Assembly (NCBI RefSeq): GCF_013426735.1
Contig: NZ_AP023272.1
Coordinates: 1,470,501-1,534,500, forward strand
DNA length: 64,000 bases
Reading direction: 5' to 3'
Source: Agrobacterium vitis
Lineage (GTDB): Bacteria > Pseudomonadota > Alphaproteobacteria > Rhizobiales > Rhizobiaceae
Part shown: piece after piece, positions 41,868-51,147 of the stretch
Numbering within the stretch: position 1 is the first letter of the stretch
Layout: every line of letters starts with the position of its first letter
Translations under genes and position numbers: made by a program
The notes under the pieces: model-generated
Database searches by the model: none
What the model was told of the DNA's origin: nothing
Seen by the model: only the letters and a program-made list of their open reading frames with translations

Positions 41868-44800
41868 ATGTCTTTTGTAGGCAGACATGAGCAGGTTTTT
41901 CCGGTTTCTCTTGCGCAGGCAGGCTTGTGGGTCAAACAAAAGGTAGCTCCCGCCGATCTGAGCTTTGTCCTTGCTGAATCCATCGAAATTCACGGTCCCG
42001 TTCATCCAGGACTGTTCTGCCAGGCGTTGCGCCGCTTGTCAGATGATGTTGCTGTCACACGGTCTCGCATCAAGGAAATCGAAGGGCAGCCGCATCAGGT
42101 TGTCATGGCGGCCTATTGCGGCGTCTTTGACGTGATCGATTTCAGCGGTGCTGACAATCCTGGCGCAAGCGCCATGGACTGGATGCGCAAGCAGATGTCT
42201 AAGCCGCTCGACCTTGCCAATGACAATCTCTGGGGGTCTTCACTTTTGAAGCTCGGGGCCACAGAATGGGTCTGGTATCATTGGGCACATCATATCATCA
42301 TGGACGGGTTCTCTGGCGGCTTGCTGGCCCGGCGGCTGGCCGATATTTATTCGGCGCTGGCCCAGGGCAACCAGCCTGAGCCCTATGATTGCGGTTCTCC
42401 GCAGGAATTGCTGGAGCTTGAGCGCACCTACCGCGATTCGGTGCATTTCCAGCGCGACAAGGCCTATTGGTCGGAGCAGATGAAGGGTCTGCCGGAGCCG
42501 GTGACCTTGATGAAGAAGAAAGGCGAGCCATCCGGTGGCCTGTTGCGCCATACGACGGTCATCGATCGCCAGACGGTCAAGGCGCTTGCTGAGATCAGCC
42601 GTGGCTTTGGCGCCAGCGTGCCACAGGCCTTGATTGCCCTTGTCGCGGCCTATTACGCCAAGGCGACCGACTGCGAAGAGCTGACCATGGTCACCATGGT
42701 GACGGCCCGGATCAGCCAGACGATGCGCCGCATTCCGGGCATGACCGCCAATGCGGTTCCTCTGCGGTTTTCGATCACGCCGGACCTGTCCTGGCGCGAA
42801 TTGACCGGTCAGGTTTCCCAGCAGATGAGCCGGGCGCTGCGCTATCAGCGCTATCGCTATGAGGATATTCGCCGCGATCTCGGCATGGTCCGCCAGGATG
42901 CGCAGATTGCCTGGCTGGGCGTCAATATCGAGCCTTTCGACTACGATCTACGCTTTGATGGACAGCCAACCACCGTGCACAACCTTTCGAATGGCACGAT
43001 GACGGATTTCACCATCTTCGCCTATGACCGTGGTGACAATGGCGACCTGCGCATCGATTTTGATGCCAATCCGGCGCTCTATACGCTGGAAGAGCTGGCC
43101 GATCACGAGGCGCGGTTCACCCGCATGTTGAGAGAGATCCTCGCGACGCCTGAACAGCCCCTGCGCGATTTCAGCCTGCTGTCGAAGTGGGAGCGGCAGG
43201 AAATTCTCACCGACTGGAACGATACGTCCCATAAACTGCCGGATCAGACCTGGCCGGAATTGTTCCGAGCGCAGGCAGCCCGCACGCCGGATGCGGTAGC
43301 GCTATCCTTTGGCGGACGCCAGATGACCTATGGCGAACTGGATGCGGCCTCCGATCATCTGGCTGGCTATCTGATGGAAAAGGGCGCGGTACCCGGTTCT
43401 CTGGTGGCTGTGGCTGTGCCGCGGTCTGAAAACATGGTTGTGGCGCTGCTGGCAGTGCTCAAAAGCGGTGCCGCCTATCTGCCGCTCGATCCGGCTGATC
43501 CAGCCTCGCGGGTGGCGATGATCCTTGAGGATGCGCAGCCAGCCTGCGTTATCACGACAGAGGAAGTGGCGGGTAACCTGCCTGAGGCCACCGACAATCT
43601 GATCTTCCTCGACAAGCCCCTCGAGCGACAGGGACGCGATCTGCCGAAGGGGCCGTCGCTGACCGACACGGCCTATATCATCTTCACATCCGGCTCGACC
43701 GGTCGGCCCAAGGGTGTGGAAATTCCGCATCGCGGCCTGATGAACTTCCTGTTGTCGATGCAGGATCTGTTGAAACTGGACAGTGAAGACCGTTTGCTGG
43801 CCGTGACGACGATCTCCTTCGATATTGCAGCCCTTGAGCTTTATCTACCGTTGCTGGCAGGCGCGCGCACGGTGATCGCGCTGCGCTCGGAAGTGCGCGA
43901 TCCGGCAGTGCTGCATGGGTTGATCCGCAGTGCGGGTATCACCATCATGCAGGCGACGCCGTCTTTGTGGCGGGCCTTGCTGGCCGATCATCATGAGGGT
44001 CTGACGGGATTGCGCAGTCTTGTCGGTGGCGAGGCGCTTCCTGCAGACCTCGCGCATAAAATGGCGCGGCTCGGCCATCCCGTTCTGAATGTCTATGGAC
44101 CGACGGAAACCACGATCTGGTCCACCAACATGCCGCTTTTGGGCAGCGATCTCGACAGCGCGCCGATTGGCCGGCCAATCTGGAACACCCGCGTCTATGT
44201 CCTCGATCGGCATTGCCAGCCAGTGCCGCCCGGCTTTATCGGGGAGCTGTATATCGGTGGTGCGGGCGTGGCGAAGGGCTACCTGAACCGCCCGGACCTG
44301 ACGGCGGAAAAATTCATGGCTGATCCTTTCGCAGGCGAAGGCGAGCGGATTTACCGGACCGGCGATCTGGTGCGCTGGCGGCGCGATGGCGTGCTGGATT
44401 ATCTCGGTCGCAACGACCACCAGATCAAGATTCGCGGCTTCCGGGTGGAGCCGGGCGAAATCGAGGCGGCGCTTTCCGCCCTGCCGCAGGTGCGTGAAGC
44501 GGTGGTTATTCTGCGCGATGATCCGGGCCGCGAAAAGCGACTGGTTGCCTATGTTGTTCCCAGAGAGGGTGCGATAGGCGAGGGTGTATCGTTGGATGCT
44601 GCTGATCTTTCGGAGCGACTGGGCAAGGTGCTGCCCGTTCACATGATCCCGGCGGCCTATGTGGTGCTGGACGCTATTCCGTTGAATTCCAATGGCAAGA
44701 CCGACCGTCACGCGCTGCCGGTACCGCAATGGACGGTGACGGAAGGCATTGCCCTGCCAGGGACCGATGCTGAAAAGCGGCTTGCTGCCTTGTGGTGTGA

Positions 44801-45872
44801 GATCCTCGGTCTGGAGCAGATCGGCATTCACGACAGTTTCTTCGTGCTGGGTGGTGACTCGCTGGCTGCCGCTGGAATGATTTCCGCCGTTCGCAGCCGA
44901 TTGAAGGGCGAAATTCCCCTCGGTGCCGTGTTCGAAACGCCAACCATTGCCGCCTTGGCCGTGCATCTGGATGAGGCAAGCTCGGGTTCACCACTGATCG
45001 AGCCGGTGCTGGCCATCCGCGCCAAGGGCGAGCGCCCGCCGCTGTTCTGCATCCATCCGGTGCTGGGCCTGGGCTGGAGCTTCTTCTCGCTCGCACAACA
45101 TTTGAGCGAGGATGTCCCGGTTTACGCCCTGCAATCGGATGGGTTGCATGATCTCACTGCCCTGCCTCGCTCTATCGAGGATATGGCTGCGCTCTATGTG
45201 CAGCGGATTCGCAAGATCCAGCCCCAGGGGCCATATCATCTGCTGGGCTGGTCATTGGGTGGGTTGATTGCCCATGAAATGACCCGGCAATTGCAGGCGG
45301 AAGGCCAGGCTGTGGCGTTCCTGGGCATGATGGACAGCTACCATTTCAAGCCTGCTGCCCAATTGCAGGACGATGCGACACTGGCGCGGGCAGCCCTCGG
45401 CTTCCTCGGATTTGATGAAAAGGCAGCGGGCGACAAGCCATCGCTGGCCGAGCTTGGCGATTTCGTGCTGAAAATGTTCGATACGGATAACCATGTTCTG
45501 CTGGAGCAGGTTCACCAGTTCGATCCGGATTTCGTCGAACGTGCCAAGGCGACCATCTTGCACAATCTGGAAATTGCCCAGCGCTTTACACCGGGCAAGA
45601 TCGATGCCGATGTGCATTTCTTCCGTGCCGAACCAAGCGCGGGCAGCGATGCGCTGAACACCATCCTCAACTACGATGCGGAAACCTGGTTGCCGCATGT
45701 GGAGGGCAGGGTTTACCTGCGCGACATGACCTGCAACCACCACGACATGCTGAATATCGAACCGGCATCCCATATCAGCGCGGTTGTTCAGGCAGAGCTG
45801 CTGCGTGAATTCCTGGTCCTGCGTCGGCCCCAGACTGAGGTCAAGATTGAGCGTGTGTCGCGGTTTGCCTAA
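41868..45872 (+). CDS. Single-module nonribosomal peptide synthetase, C-A-T-TE, predicted glycine-activating
   Basis: 1334 aa with the EntF-like order. The condensation domain (about 10-440) has the catalytic HHIIMDGFS. The adenylation domain (about 460-960) has A3 IFTSGSTGRPKGV, A4 SFDIAALELYLPL, A5 NVYGPTETTIW, A7 YRTGDLVRW, A8 GRNDHQIKIRGFRVEPGEIE and A10 NSNGKTDRHAL. The specificity positions, aligned by eye to GrsA, read D-I-L-Q-V-G-V-I-W-K, close to the glycine code DILQLGLIWK. The carrier domain has GGDSL with phosphopantetheine Ser998. The thioesterase (about 1050-1330) shows GWSLGG (S1129), an Asp in MMDSYHF and CNHHDML for the His. It likely condenses an acyl or aminoacyl donor with glycine and releases it. 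No PPTase, MbtH or transporter is adjacent, so the partner must lie elsewhere. Confidence 0.93.
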   Translation: MSFVGRHEQVFPVSLAQAGLWVKQKVAPADLSFVLAESIEIHGPVHPGLFCQALRRLSDDVAVTRSRIKEIEGQPHQVVMAAYCGVFDVIDFSGADNPGASAMDWMRKQMSKPLDLANDNLWGSSLLKLGATEWVWYHWAHHIIMDGFSGGLLARRLADIYSALAQGNQPEPYDCGSPQELLELERTYRDSVHFQRDKAYWSEQMKGLPEPVTLMKKKGEPSGGLLRHTTVIDRQTVKALAEISRGFGASVPQALIALVAAYYAKATDCEELTMVTMVTARISQTMRRIPGMTANAVPLRFSITPDLSWRELTGQVSQQMSRALRYQRYRYEDIRRDLGMVRQDAQIAWLGVNIEPFDYDLRFDGQPTTVHNLSNGTMTDFTIFAYDRGDNGDLRIDFDANPALYTLEELADHEARFTRMLREILATPEQPLRDFSLLSKWERQEILTDWNDTSHKLPDQTWPELFRAQAARTPDAVALSFGGRQMTYGELDAASDHLAGYLMEKGAVPGSLVAVAVPRSENMVVALLAVLKSGAAYLPLDPADPASRVAMILEDAQPACVITTEEVAGNLPEATDNLIFLDKPLERQGRDLPKGPSLTDTAYIIFTSGSTGRPKGVEIPHRGLMNFLLSMQDLLKLDSEDRLLAVTTISFDIAALELYLPLLAGARTVIALRSEVRDPAVLHGLIRSAGITIMQATPSLWRALLADHHEGLTGLRSLVGGEALPADLAHKMARLGHPVLNVYGPTETTIWSTNMPLLGSDLDSAPIGRPIWNTRVYVLDRHCQPVPPGFIGELYIGGAGVAKGYLNRPDLTAEKFMADPFAGEGERIYRTGDLVRWRRDGVLDYLGRNDHQIKIRGFRVEPGEIEAALSALPQVREAVVILRDDPGREKRLVAYVVPREGAIGEGVSLDAADLSERLGKVLPVHMIPAAYVVLDAIPLNSNGKTDRHALPVPQWTVTEGIALPGTDAEKRLAALWCEILGLEQIGIHDSFFVLGGDSLAAAGMISAVRSRLKGEIPLGAVFETPTIAALAVHLDEASSGSPLIEPVLAIRAKGERPPLFCIHPVLGLGWSFFSLAQHLSEDVPVYALQSDGLHDLTALPRSIEDMAALYVQRIRKIQPQGPYHLLGWSLGGLIAHEMTRQLQAEGQAVAFLGMMDSYHFKPAAQLQDDATLARAALGFLGFDEKAAGDKPSLAELGDFVLKMFDTDNHVLLEQVHQFDPDFVERAKATILHNLEIAQRFTPGKIDADVHFFRAEPSAGSDALNTILNYDAETWLPHVEGRVYLRDMTCNHHDMLNIEPASHISAVVQAELLREFLVLRRPQTEVKIERVSRFA

Positions 45873-45901
45873 TCCGACAAATTTTAGCATCGACAATTGA
45901 A

Positions 45902-45935
45902 TTATCCCGCCCCGCGCTATCGCGGGGCGGGATAA
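45902..45935 (+). terminator. Terminator after the NRPS gene
   Basis: A 15-bp stem TTATCCCGCCCCGCG / CGCGGGGCGGGATAA with loop CTAT. A short A-rich stretch follows, so it can also act on the other strand. Confidence 0.85.
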
Positions 45936-46061
45936 AATATGGAAATCAGGTTTGCTGATTTGCTCCAATGGGTTACTGCTATCGAGATGAGCGGCATATG
46001 TCCGGGGCTCTAATGCTCATTATGACAATACCGCTGGCCCACCTCGTTTGCGGATCTTGCC

Positions 46062-46571
46062 ATGACCCAGCCATTCCTTCCCCTTGCCATCCGCCCGTTA
46101 ACCCCTGAAGCCTTCGCTCCCTTCGGCGATGTTATCGAGGCCGACCCCGCCCGGATGCGACTGATCAATGGCGGCACGACCGAGCGGTTTCATGCTCTGG
46201 CCAGCCCCGATGTGCTGGGTGAGGGCGCCCGTGTGGTTCTCAATATCTTTCGCGGTCAGCCACGCCGTTTTCCCTATGAAATTGGCATGATGGAACGGCA
46301 TCCGCTTGGCAGCCAGAGCTTTACGCCGCTGTCCGGCCGCTCGTTCCTGCTGGCGGTTTCGCTGGACGAGGGTGGCCGTCCGGGCGTGCCGCAGGTATTT
46401 CTGGCCGAGCCGCAGCAGGGGGTGAATTATCACCGCAATGTCTGGCACCATCCTTTGATGGCAATCGGTGAGGTCAGCGATTTTCTGGTTGCGGATCGCG
46501 ATGGTCCGGGAAACAATCTGGAGGAGTTCTTCTTCGACCAGCCTTACCTGATTCTGGAGCCACGCCCATGA
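46062..46571 (+). CDS. allA: Ureidoglycolate lyase AllA
   Basis: A 169-aa protein converting ureidoglycolate to glyoxylate and urea. Family blocks: [38 protein letters not shown] split over several strands, [16 protein letters not shown] and a C-terminal [16 protein letters not shown]. Its cupin-like fold has the metal-site His pair in YHRNVWHHP. It overlaps uraH by four bases (ATGA), so they form one operon. A start at ATG 46062 gives the family length. Confidence 0.93.
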   Translation: MTQPFLPLAIRPLTPEAFAPFGDVIEADPARMRLINGGTTERFHALASPDVLGEGARVVLNIFRGQPRRFPYEIGMMERHPLGSQSFTPLSGRSFLLAVSLDEGGRPGVPQVFLAEPQQGVNYHRNVWHHPLMAIGEVSDFLVADRDGPGNNLEEFFFDQPYLILEPRP

Positions 46572-46924
46572 CCGGCCTGACCACCCATGTTCTCGATACC
46601 GCCCTGGGCCGCCCGGCGTCCGGCCTGCGCATCCAGCTGATGCGGATGAACGGTGAGGAGGCGGACCTGATCAAGACCGTGTTCACCAATGCCGATGGCC
46701 GGGTGGATGGCGGTCCGATCCTGGCGGGCGAAGAATTTCGTGTCGGCCAATATGAATTGCTGTTTCATGCCGGTGACTATCTCAAGAGCCAAGGGGCGGA
46801 ACTGACCGATCCGCCATTTCTGGATGTCATTCCCATTCGCTTCGGCATTGCCGATCCGCAGGCGCATTATCATGTTCCGCTGCTGCTTTCGCCTTACGGC
46901 TATTCCACCTATCGCGGGAGTTGA
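46568..46924 (+). CDS. uraH: 5-hydroxyisourate hydrolase UraH
   Basis: A 118-aa transthyretin-like hydrolase converting 5-hydroxyisourate to OHCU. It starts [19 protein letters not shown] (N-terminal His and Asp region), has FFHAGDY-type block [13 protein letters not shown], and ends [19 protein letters not shown] with the YRGS C-terminal catalytic tetrapeptide. ATGA overlap with allA and a 3-base gap to the next gene indicate a single operon. Confidence 0.96.
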   Translation: MTGLTTHVLDTALGRPASGLRIQLMRMNGEEADLIKTVFTNADGRVDGGPILAGEEFRVGQYELLFHAGDYLKSQGAELTDPPFLDVIPIRFGIADPQAHYHVPLLLSPYGYSTYRGS

Positions 46925-46927
46925 CCG

Positions 46928-47674
46928 ATGCGATTTGCCGCCATAGCCGATATTCACGGCAATTGTCTGGCTCTGGAAGCGGTGCTGGTCGATATTGCCG
47001 CTCAGGGCATTGGCTATGACCATGTGGTCAATCTCGGTGATTGTTTTTCCGGGCCGCTGGAGGCGGGGCGCACCGGCGATCTGCTGCTGTTGCTGGATCT
47101 CGTTACCGTCAGAGGCAATCATGACCGCTACCTGATCGAGCAGGACAGGGCAGCGATGCATTCTTCCGATGCGCAAGCCCATGACCAGCTTTCGCCTCGG
47201 CATTTGCAATGGCTGCAACGCCTGCCCGTCACCACGGTCTGGCGCGAGGAGGTGTTTCTCTGCCATGCCACGCCAAAAATCGACGATCTCTACTGGCTGG
47301 AAAGCGTCAGCCCCGAAGGCCTGGTGCATTTGAAAGCCCGCGCCGAAATTGAGGCACTGGCCGAGGGCGTCGGGCAGGAGCTGATCCTCTGCGCCCATTC
47401 GCATCTGCCGCGTGCGGTGCGGCTTACCGATGGGCGGCTGATCGTCAATCCCGGTAGCGTCGGTTGCCCGGCCTATGATGATGACGTGCCGTTTTATCAC
47501 CGGGTGGAAGCCGGAACACCGCTCGCCTCCTACGCCATTCTGGAAAAGGGTGAGGCAGGCTGGACGGTGACGTTCCGGCAGGTGCCTTACCGTCATCTCG
47601 AAATGGCCCGACTGGCGGCGGACAGGGGCCGGGACGATTGGGCAAGCGGGCTGGAAAGCGGCTGGCTCGCCTGA
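46928..47674 (+). CDS. Metallophosphoesterase (YfcE/calcineurin-like)
   Basis: A 248-aa calcineurin-like metallophosphoesterase. The metal-binding motifs are AAIADIHGNCLAL (D-x-H), VNLGDCFSGP (GD), TVRGNHDRYL (GNHD), LCHATPK and a C-terminal GRLIVNPGSVGCP with AHSHLPRAV (GHxH-like). The substrate is unknown; members hydrolyse phosphodiesters or nucleotides. It follows uraH by 3 bases and is probably cotranscribed, though a link to purine breakdown is not established. Confidence 0.9.
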   Translation: MRFAAIADIHGNCLALEAVLVDIAAQGIGYDHVVNLGDCFSGPLEAGRTGDLLLLLDLVTVRGNHDRYLIEQDRAAMHSSDAQAHDQLSPRHLQWLQRLPVTTVWREEVFLCHATPKIDDLYWLESVSPEGLVHLKARAEIEALAEGVGQELILCAHSHLPRAVRLTDGRLIVNPGSVGCPAYDDDVPFYHRVEAGTPLASYAILEKGEAGWTVTFRQVPYRHLEMARLAADRGRDDWASGLESGWLA

Positions 47675-47773
47675 CGATCAATGCCAAAAATAATCTGTTG
47701 CAACACTCTTTCCGCGACCTTTTTGATCGGCGGCGCTGTATGATAGGTACGGGAAGAGGATGAATGAACCATC

Positions 47774-48439
47774 ATGCGATTGCTGATCGTTGAAGACAAT
47801 CATGAATTGGCCGATTGGCTGGCCAAGGCGCTGACCCAGGCGCATTACACCGTGGATGCCGCCCATGATGGCGAGGAGGCCGAGGATTTTTTAAACCTCG
47901 CCGATTATGCCGCCGTGATCCTCGATCTGTCCCTGCCGAAGATTGATGGAATGACCCTGCTGAAGCGCATTCGCCGCAGTGGCCGTAAAGTGCCGGTGAT
48001 TATTCTGACTGCCAATGCCTCGCTGGACGGACGGGTTGCGGGGCTGGATTCCGGTGCTGACGACTATCTCGCCAAGCCCTTCGAAATGGCCGAGCTGGAA
48101 GCCCGGCTGCGAGCGCTGATCCGGCGCGGGCATGATCTGGCCAGCCCGGAAATTGCCGTGGCTGATCTGGTGCTCAATAGCGCGACACGGCAGTTTTCCC
48201 TGAAGGGCGAGGTCTTGTCGCTGACGCCACGCGAACATTCGGTGCTGGAATATCTCATACTGAAGGCGGGCAGCACCGTGACCAAGGCGGCGCTGTCGCA
48301 AAGCGTGTTTGGCTTCGACGCCGAGACCGATCCGAGCGCCATTGAGATTTACGTGCACCGGGTGCGCAAAAAGCTGGAAGGCGGGGCGGTGCAGATCGCC
48401 ACCCTGCGTGGCCTCGGCTATATGCTGCGGGCCGCGTGA
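47774..48439 (+). CDS. OmpR-family response regulator (TctD-like)
   Basis: 221 aa. The receiver domain (1-115) has acidic pocket residues EDN at the N-terminus, phosphoacceptor in VILDLSLPKIDGM and Lys in LAKPFEMAELEA. A winged-helix Trans_reg_C domain (about 125-220) follows with SLTPREHSVLEYLILKAG and DPSAIEIYVHRVRKKLEGG. It pairs with the sensor kinase starting 16 bases after its stop. The TctD/TctE type usually governs tricarboxylate uptake, but no such transporter is nearby. Confidence 0.94.
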   Translation: MRLLIVEDNHELADWLAKALTQAHYTVDAAHDGEEAEDFLNLADYAAVILDLSLPKIDGMTLLKRIRRSGRKVPVIILTANASLDGRVAGLDSGADDYLAKPFEMAELEARLRALIRRGHDLASPEIAVADLVLNSATRQFSLKGEVLSLTPREHSVLEYLILKAGSTVTKAALSQSVFGFDAETDPSAIEIYVHRVRKKLEGGAVQIATLRGLGYMLRAA

Positions 48440-48454
48440 GATGGGGAGCGTGAT

Positions 48455-49876
48455 ATGGGCGGGCGCGGCATGAATTTTGGTCGTGTCCGGCCCTTGCTGC
48501 GGCTGCGCCACAGCCTGAGGGCGCAGCTTCTGGCCTGGGTGATGGTGACGCTGGTCGGCGTAATCGGCTTTAATCTCTATTTCGGGCTGGTCATGGCCCG
48601 CAGCACCGCCAATCTTGTAACGGATAATATGCTGCTCGGCTCAGCACGAATGATTGCCGAGGCGGTGCGGGTTGATCAGGGCGGCAATGTCGAGGTGGAT
48701 ATTCCACCCGCGGCACTGGAAATCTTCGATACCGGCTTTGGCGACCGGGTCTATTACCGGGTCACGACCGCCTGGGGCAATCTGGTGTCCGGCTATGCCG
48801 ACCTGCAAGCACCGGCCCATGAGCGCCAGGGCGAGGACATGGTGTTTCGCAATCTCAATGTCCGCGCCTTGATGCTGAACCACCCGGTGGTTGGGGTTGA
48901 TTCCAGTGTAGGCACGGAGGGCGCTGGCGTTACGGTGACCGTGGCGGTGACGCGCTATAGCCAGCAGGCGATGCGCACCCATCTATGGTTTTCGAATTTT
49001 AACGGTCAGGTCCTGCTGGTTCTGGTTGCCGGGGTGGTCACGGTGCTGGGGCTCCAGCGCGGGCTTGGCCCCGTCTTGCGGCTGCGGGATGCGGTGCGCG
49101 CCCGCCGTCGTGATCAGCTGGAACCTTTTGATGAGACAATTGTCCATACCGAGCTTCGTCCGCTGGTACGGGCGCTGAATGATTATATGAACCGCGTGCA
49201 GCGCCAGATGGCAGCGCAAAAACGCTTCGTTGCCAATGCCGCCCATCAATTGCGCACGCCGCTGACGCTGATTTCGACGCAGGCCAGCTTTGCCGCCCGC
49301 GAAACCGACCCGGCCCGGCGCGACGAAGCGCTGCACGCGCTGATCCGCAGTACACGGCAAGTCACCCGGCTGGCCGAACAGCTGCTGACCCTGACCCGCG
49401 CCGAACCCGGCAGCCGCGCACCCCGCGCCGACCGCGTCGATATGGCCGACATCGCCCGTCAGGTGTTGGAAGCCCAGGCCGAAGACGCATTGCGGCGCGG
49501 CATCGATCTCGGCCTGGAGGCGGAAGGGGCGGCCCCCGTCACCGGCGACGCCACCATGCTACGCGAAATGGTCGTCAACCTGGTCGATAACGCCCTGCGC
49601 TACACGCCTTCCCCCGGTGTGGTGACGGTGACAGTGGAGACGCTTGCCGACACCGTACAACTCACCGTCGAAGACAGCGGCCCCGGCATCGCCCCCGCAG
49701 AACACGAACAGGTCTTCGAACGCTTCTACCGGATCATCGGCACCCAACCCGAAGGCAGCGGCCTCGGCCTCGCCATCGTCCGCGAAGTGGTAGAAGGCGC
49801 AGGCGGCAAGGTCACGTTGGGGAGTGCTGCGGAGGGTGGTCTGAAGGTGGTGGTGCGGCTGCCGAGGGCGGGGTGA
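48455..49876 (+). CDS. Sensor histidine kinase (TctE-like)
   Basis: 473 aa from ATG 48455, preceded by GGGGAGCG; ATG 48470 is the other option. A transmembrane helix is at about 28-48 and a second at about 185-205 (VLLVLVAGVVTVLGL), bracketing a ~140-residue periplasmic 2CSK_N-like sensor. A HAMP-like linker, HisKA with FVANAAHQLRTPLTLI and HATPase_c with VNLVDNALRYTP (N-box), DSGPGIAP (G1) and GSGLGLAIVREV (G2) follow. All catalytic boxes are intact. It forms an operon with the response regulator upstream. Confidence 0.94.
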   Translation: MGGRGMNFGRVRPLLRLRHSLRAQLLAWVMVTLVGVIGFNLYFGLVMARSTANLVTDNMLLGSARMIAEAVRVDQGGNVEVDIPPAALEIFDTGFGDRVYYRVTTAWGNLVSGYADLQAPAHERQGEDMVFRNLNVRALMLNHPVVGVDSSVGTEGAGVTVTVAVTRYSQQAMRTHLWFSNFNGQVLLVLVAGVVTVLGLQRGLGPVLRLRDAVRARRRDQLEPFDETIVHTELRPLVRALNDYMNRVQRQMAAQKRFVANAAHQLRTPLTLISTQASFAARETDPARRDEALHALIRSTRQVTRLAEQLLTLTRAEPGSRAPRADRVDMADIARQVLEAQAEDALRRGIDLGLEAEGAAPVTGDATMLREMVVNLVDNALRYTPSPGVVTVTVETLADTVQLTVEDSGPGIAPAEHEQVFERFYRIIGTQPEGSGLGLAIVREVVEGAGGKVTLGSAAEGGLKVVVRLPRAG

Positions 49877-49896
49877 AGTTCAAGGGGGTGGGCGGT

Positions 49897-50220
49897 TCAG
49901 CCAAAGCCGAAAAACACAGCCAGCGAACGGGTCACGGACAGCATTGTGTCATCATCCAACCGACCGAATGCGGGGCCAAGCCGCTCTCGCCTGATCGACA
50001 TCGCTTTGTTCACCATGATCTGTGACGGTTTTTTCAAGTCATTGGCGGGCGACGGTTGCACGGTCACCCGCAGCAGCGGCGCATCGACGAGCGTGGAGGA
50101 GATCAGCAACACGGTTGCGGTGCCGGTTTCAGAGAAAAAGTCCGATTGAATGATGATGGCAGGGCGTGGCTTACCAAAGTCGCCGGGCACGGCGACTGTC
50201 ACCAGATCGCCCCGCTTCAC
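49897..50220 (-). CDS. mazF: MazF/PemK-family toxin (endoribonuclease)
   Basis: 107 aa. It begins MKRGDLVTVAVPGDFGKPRPAI, the MazF/PemK fold with the RGD and KPRPA blocks, and continues with VLLISSTLVDAPLLRV, SQIMVNKAMSIRRERLG and a C-terminal LAVFFGF. Family toxins cleave mRNA at short sequences. Its ATG overlaps the antitoxin stop by four bases. The unit is a complete type II toxin-antitoxin pair. Confidence 0.9.
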   Translation of the reverse strand: MKRGDLVTVAVPGDFGKPRPAIIIQSDFFSETGTATVLLISSTLVDAPLLRVTVQPSPANDLKKPSQIMVNKAMSIRRERLGPAFGRLDDDTMLSVTRSLAVFFGFG

Positions 50221-50441
50221 TCGGGATACTCGTTATCGAGATCGACCAGAGCATCATCCATGAAAGCCAGAACATCACCATCAGCCCCATCGACAGCCGC
50301 GACCGCCATGGATTGACGATGGCATTCCTCGATAAAACCAGGCCGCCGCGTATCCGGCACCCAGATTTGCACAGGTCGCAACCCCGCAGCACGCAAGGCA
50401 TCGCGCCGTTTTTGCACACGATGATTGTCGGGTGTCGGCAT
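50217..50441 (-). CDS. mazE: MazE-family antitoxin
   Basis: A 74-aa antitoxin. It contains VQKRRDALRAAGLRPVQIWV, a pattern typical of rhizobial MazE-like antitoxins, and an acidic C-terminus (DDALVDLDNEYPE) that would bind and neutralise the toxin. It is the first gene of the pair and overlaps mazF by four bases. Autorepression is usual for the family. Confidence 0.88.
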   Translation of the reverse strand: MPTPDNHRVQKRRDALRAAGLRPVQIWVPDTRRPGFIEECHRQSMAVAAVDGADGDVLAFMDDALVDLDNEYPE

Positions 50442-50553
50442 GAGGTCTCCTTTCGTTACATGTAACCTAGGGATTATGGGTGTTTATCAGGTTTGTGAAG
50501 TGGAGCGACTTAAACAAACCAGCCGCGATCATTCGCCATGCGTTCGACCCTTC

Positions 50554-51021
50554 TCATCCTAATGGCAATTCGAAGCTCTGTTTCAGTGTCTCCATCGGCA
50601 CGTCCGTTTTCACGCTGAGGACGCTTGGTATTCGGGTGAGGTGGTCGGCCTGGAAGCGCCAATAGCTATGCAGATCGGCGGTGGCGATGCGCAGAATAGC
50701 GTCGCATTCGCCTGTCGTCAGATAGCATTCGATAACTTCTGGAAATTTCCTGATTGCCTCGGCAAATTGCAGAGTGAGCTGCGCGTCCTGTGTCTTGAAC
50801 CACACCCGCGCAAACACAGTCAGCCCGGCGCCAACCTTTGCCGGGTTCAGCACCGCAACATAGCGGTCGATAATGCCTGCCTCTTCCAGCAATCGCACGC
50901 GCCGCAGACAGGGAGAAGGAGACAGCCCGACCTGCTGGGCCAGATCGACATTGGAAATACGTCCGTTTTTTTGAAGTGCCCGCAAAATGCGGCGATCTAT
51001 ATCGTCCAAAGTGTGAGGCAT
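50554..51021 (-). CDS. Lrp/AsnC-family transcriptional regulator
   Basis: 155 aa. The N-terminal HTH (DDIDRRILRALQKNGRIS, then LAQQVGLSPSPCLRRV) is followed by the RAM ligand-binding domain (about 70-150), with VIECYLTTGECDAILRI and ADLHSYWRF. It is divergent from argG with a 126-bp intergenic region; Lrp regulators commonly control a divergent neighbour in response to an amino acid. Control of argG by arginine, citrulline or a related ligand is inferred. Confidence 0.93.
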   Translation of the reverse strand: MPHTLDDIDRRILRALQKNGRISNVDLAQQVGLSPSPCLRRVRLLEEAGIIDRYVAVLNPAKVGAGLTVFARVWFKTQDAQLTLQFAEAIRKFPEVIECYLTTGECDAILRIATADLHSYWRFQADHLTRIPSVLSVKTDVPMETLKQSFELPLG

Positions 51022-51147
51022 TTTCCATCTTCCAGTCGGATAATATTGAAATTATATGCCAATATATCGGATTTTTGTAGCCTTTTCGCAACCATATTGC
51101 GCGGGGATTGACCTATTCTTTCAGTTATCAATCTGGAGACTGGAACG

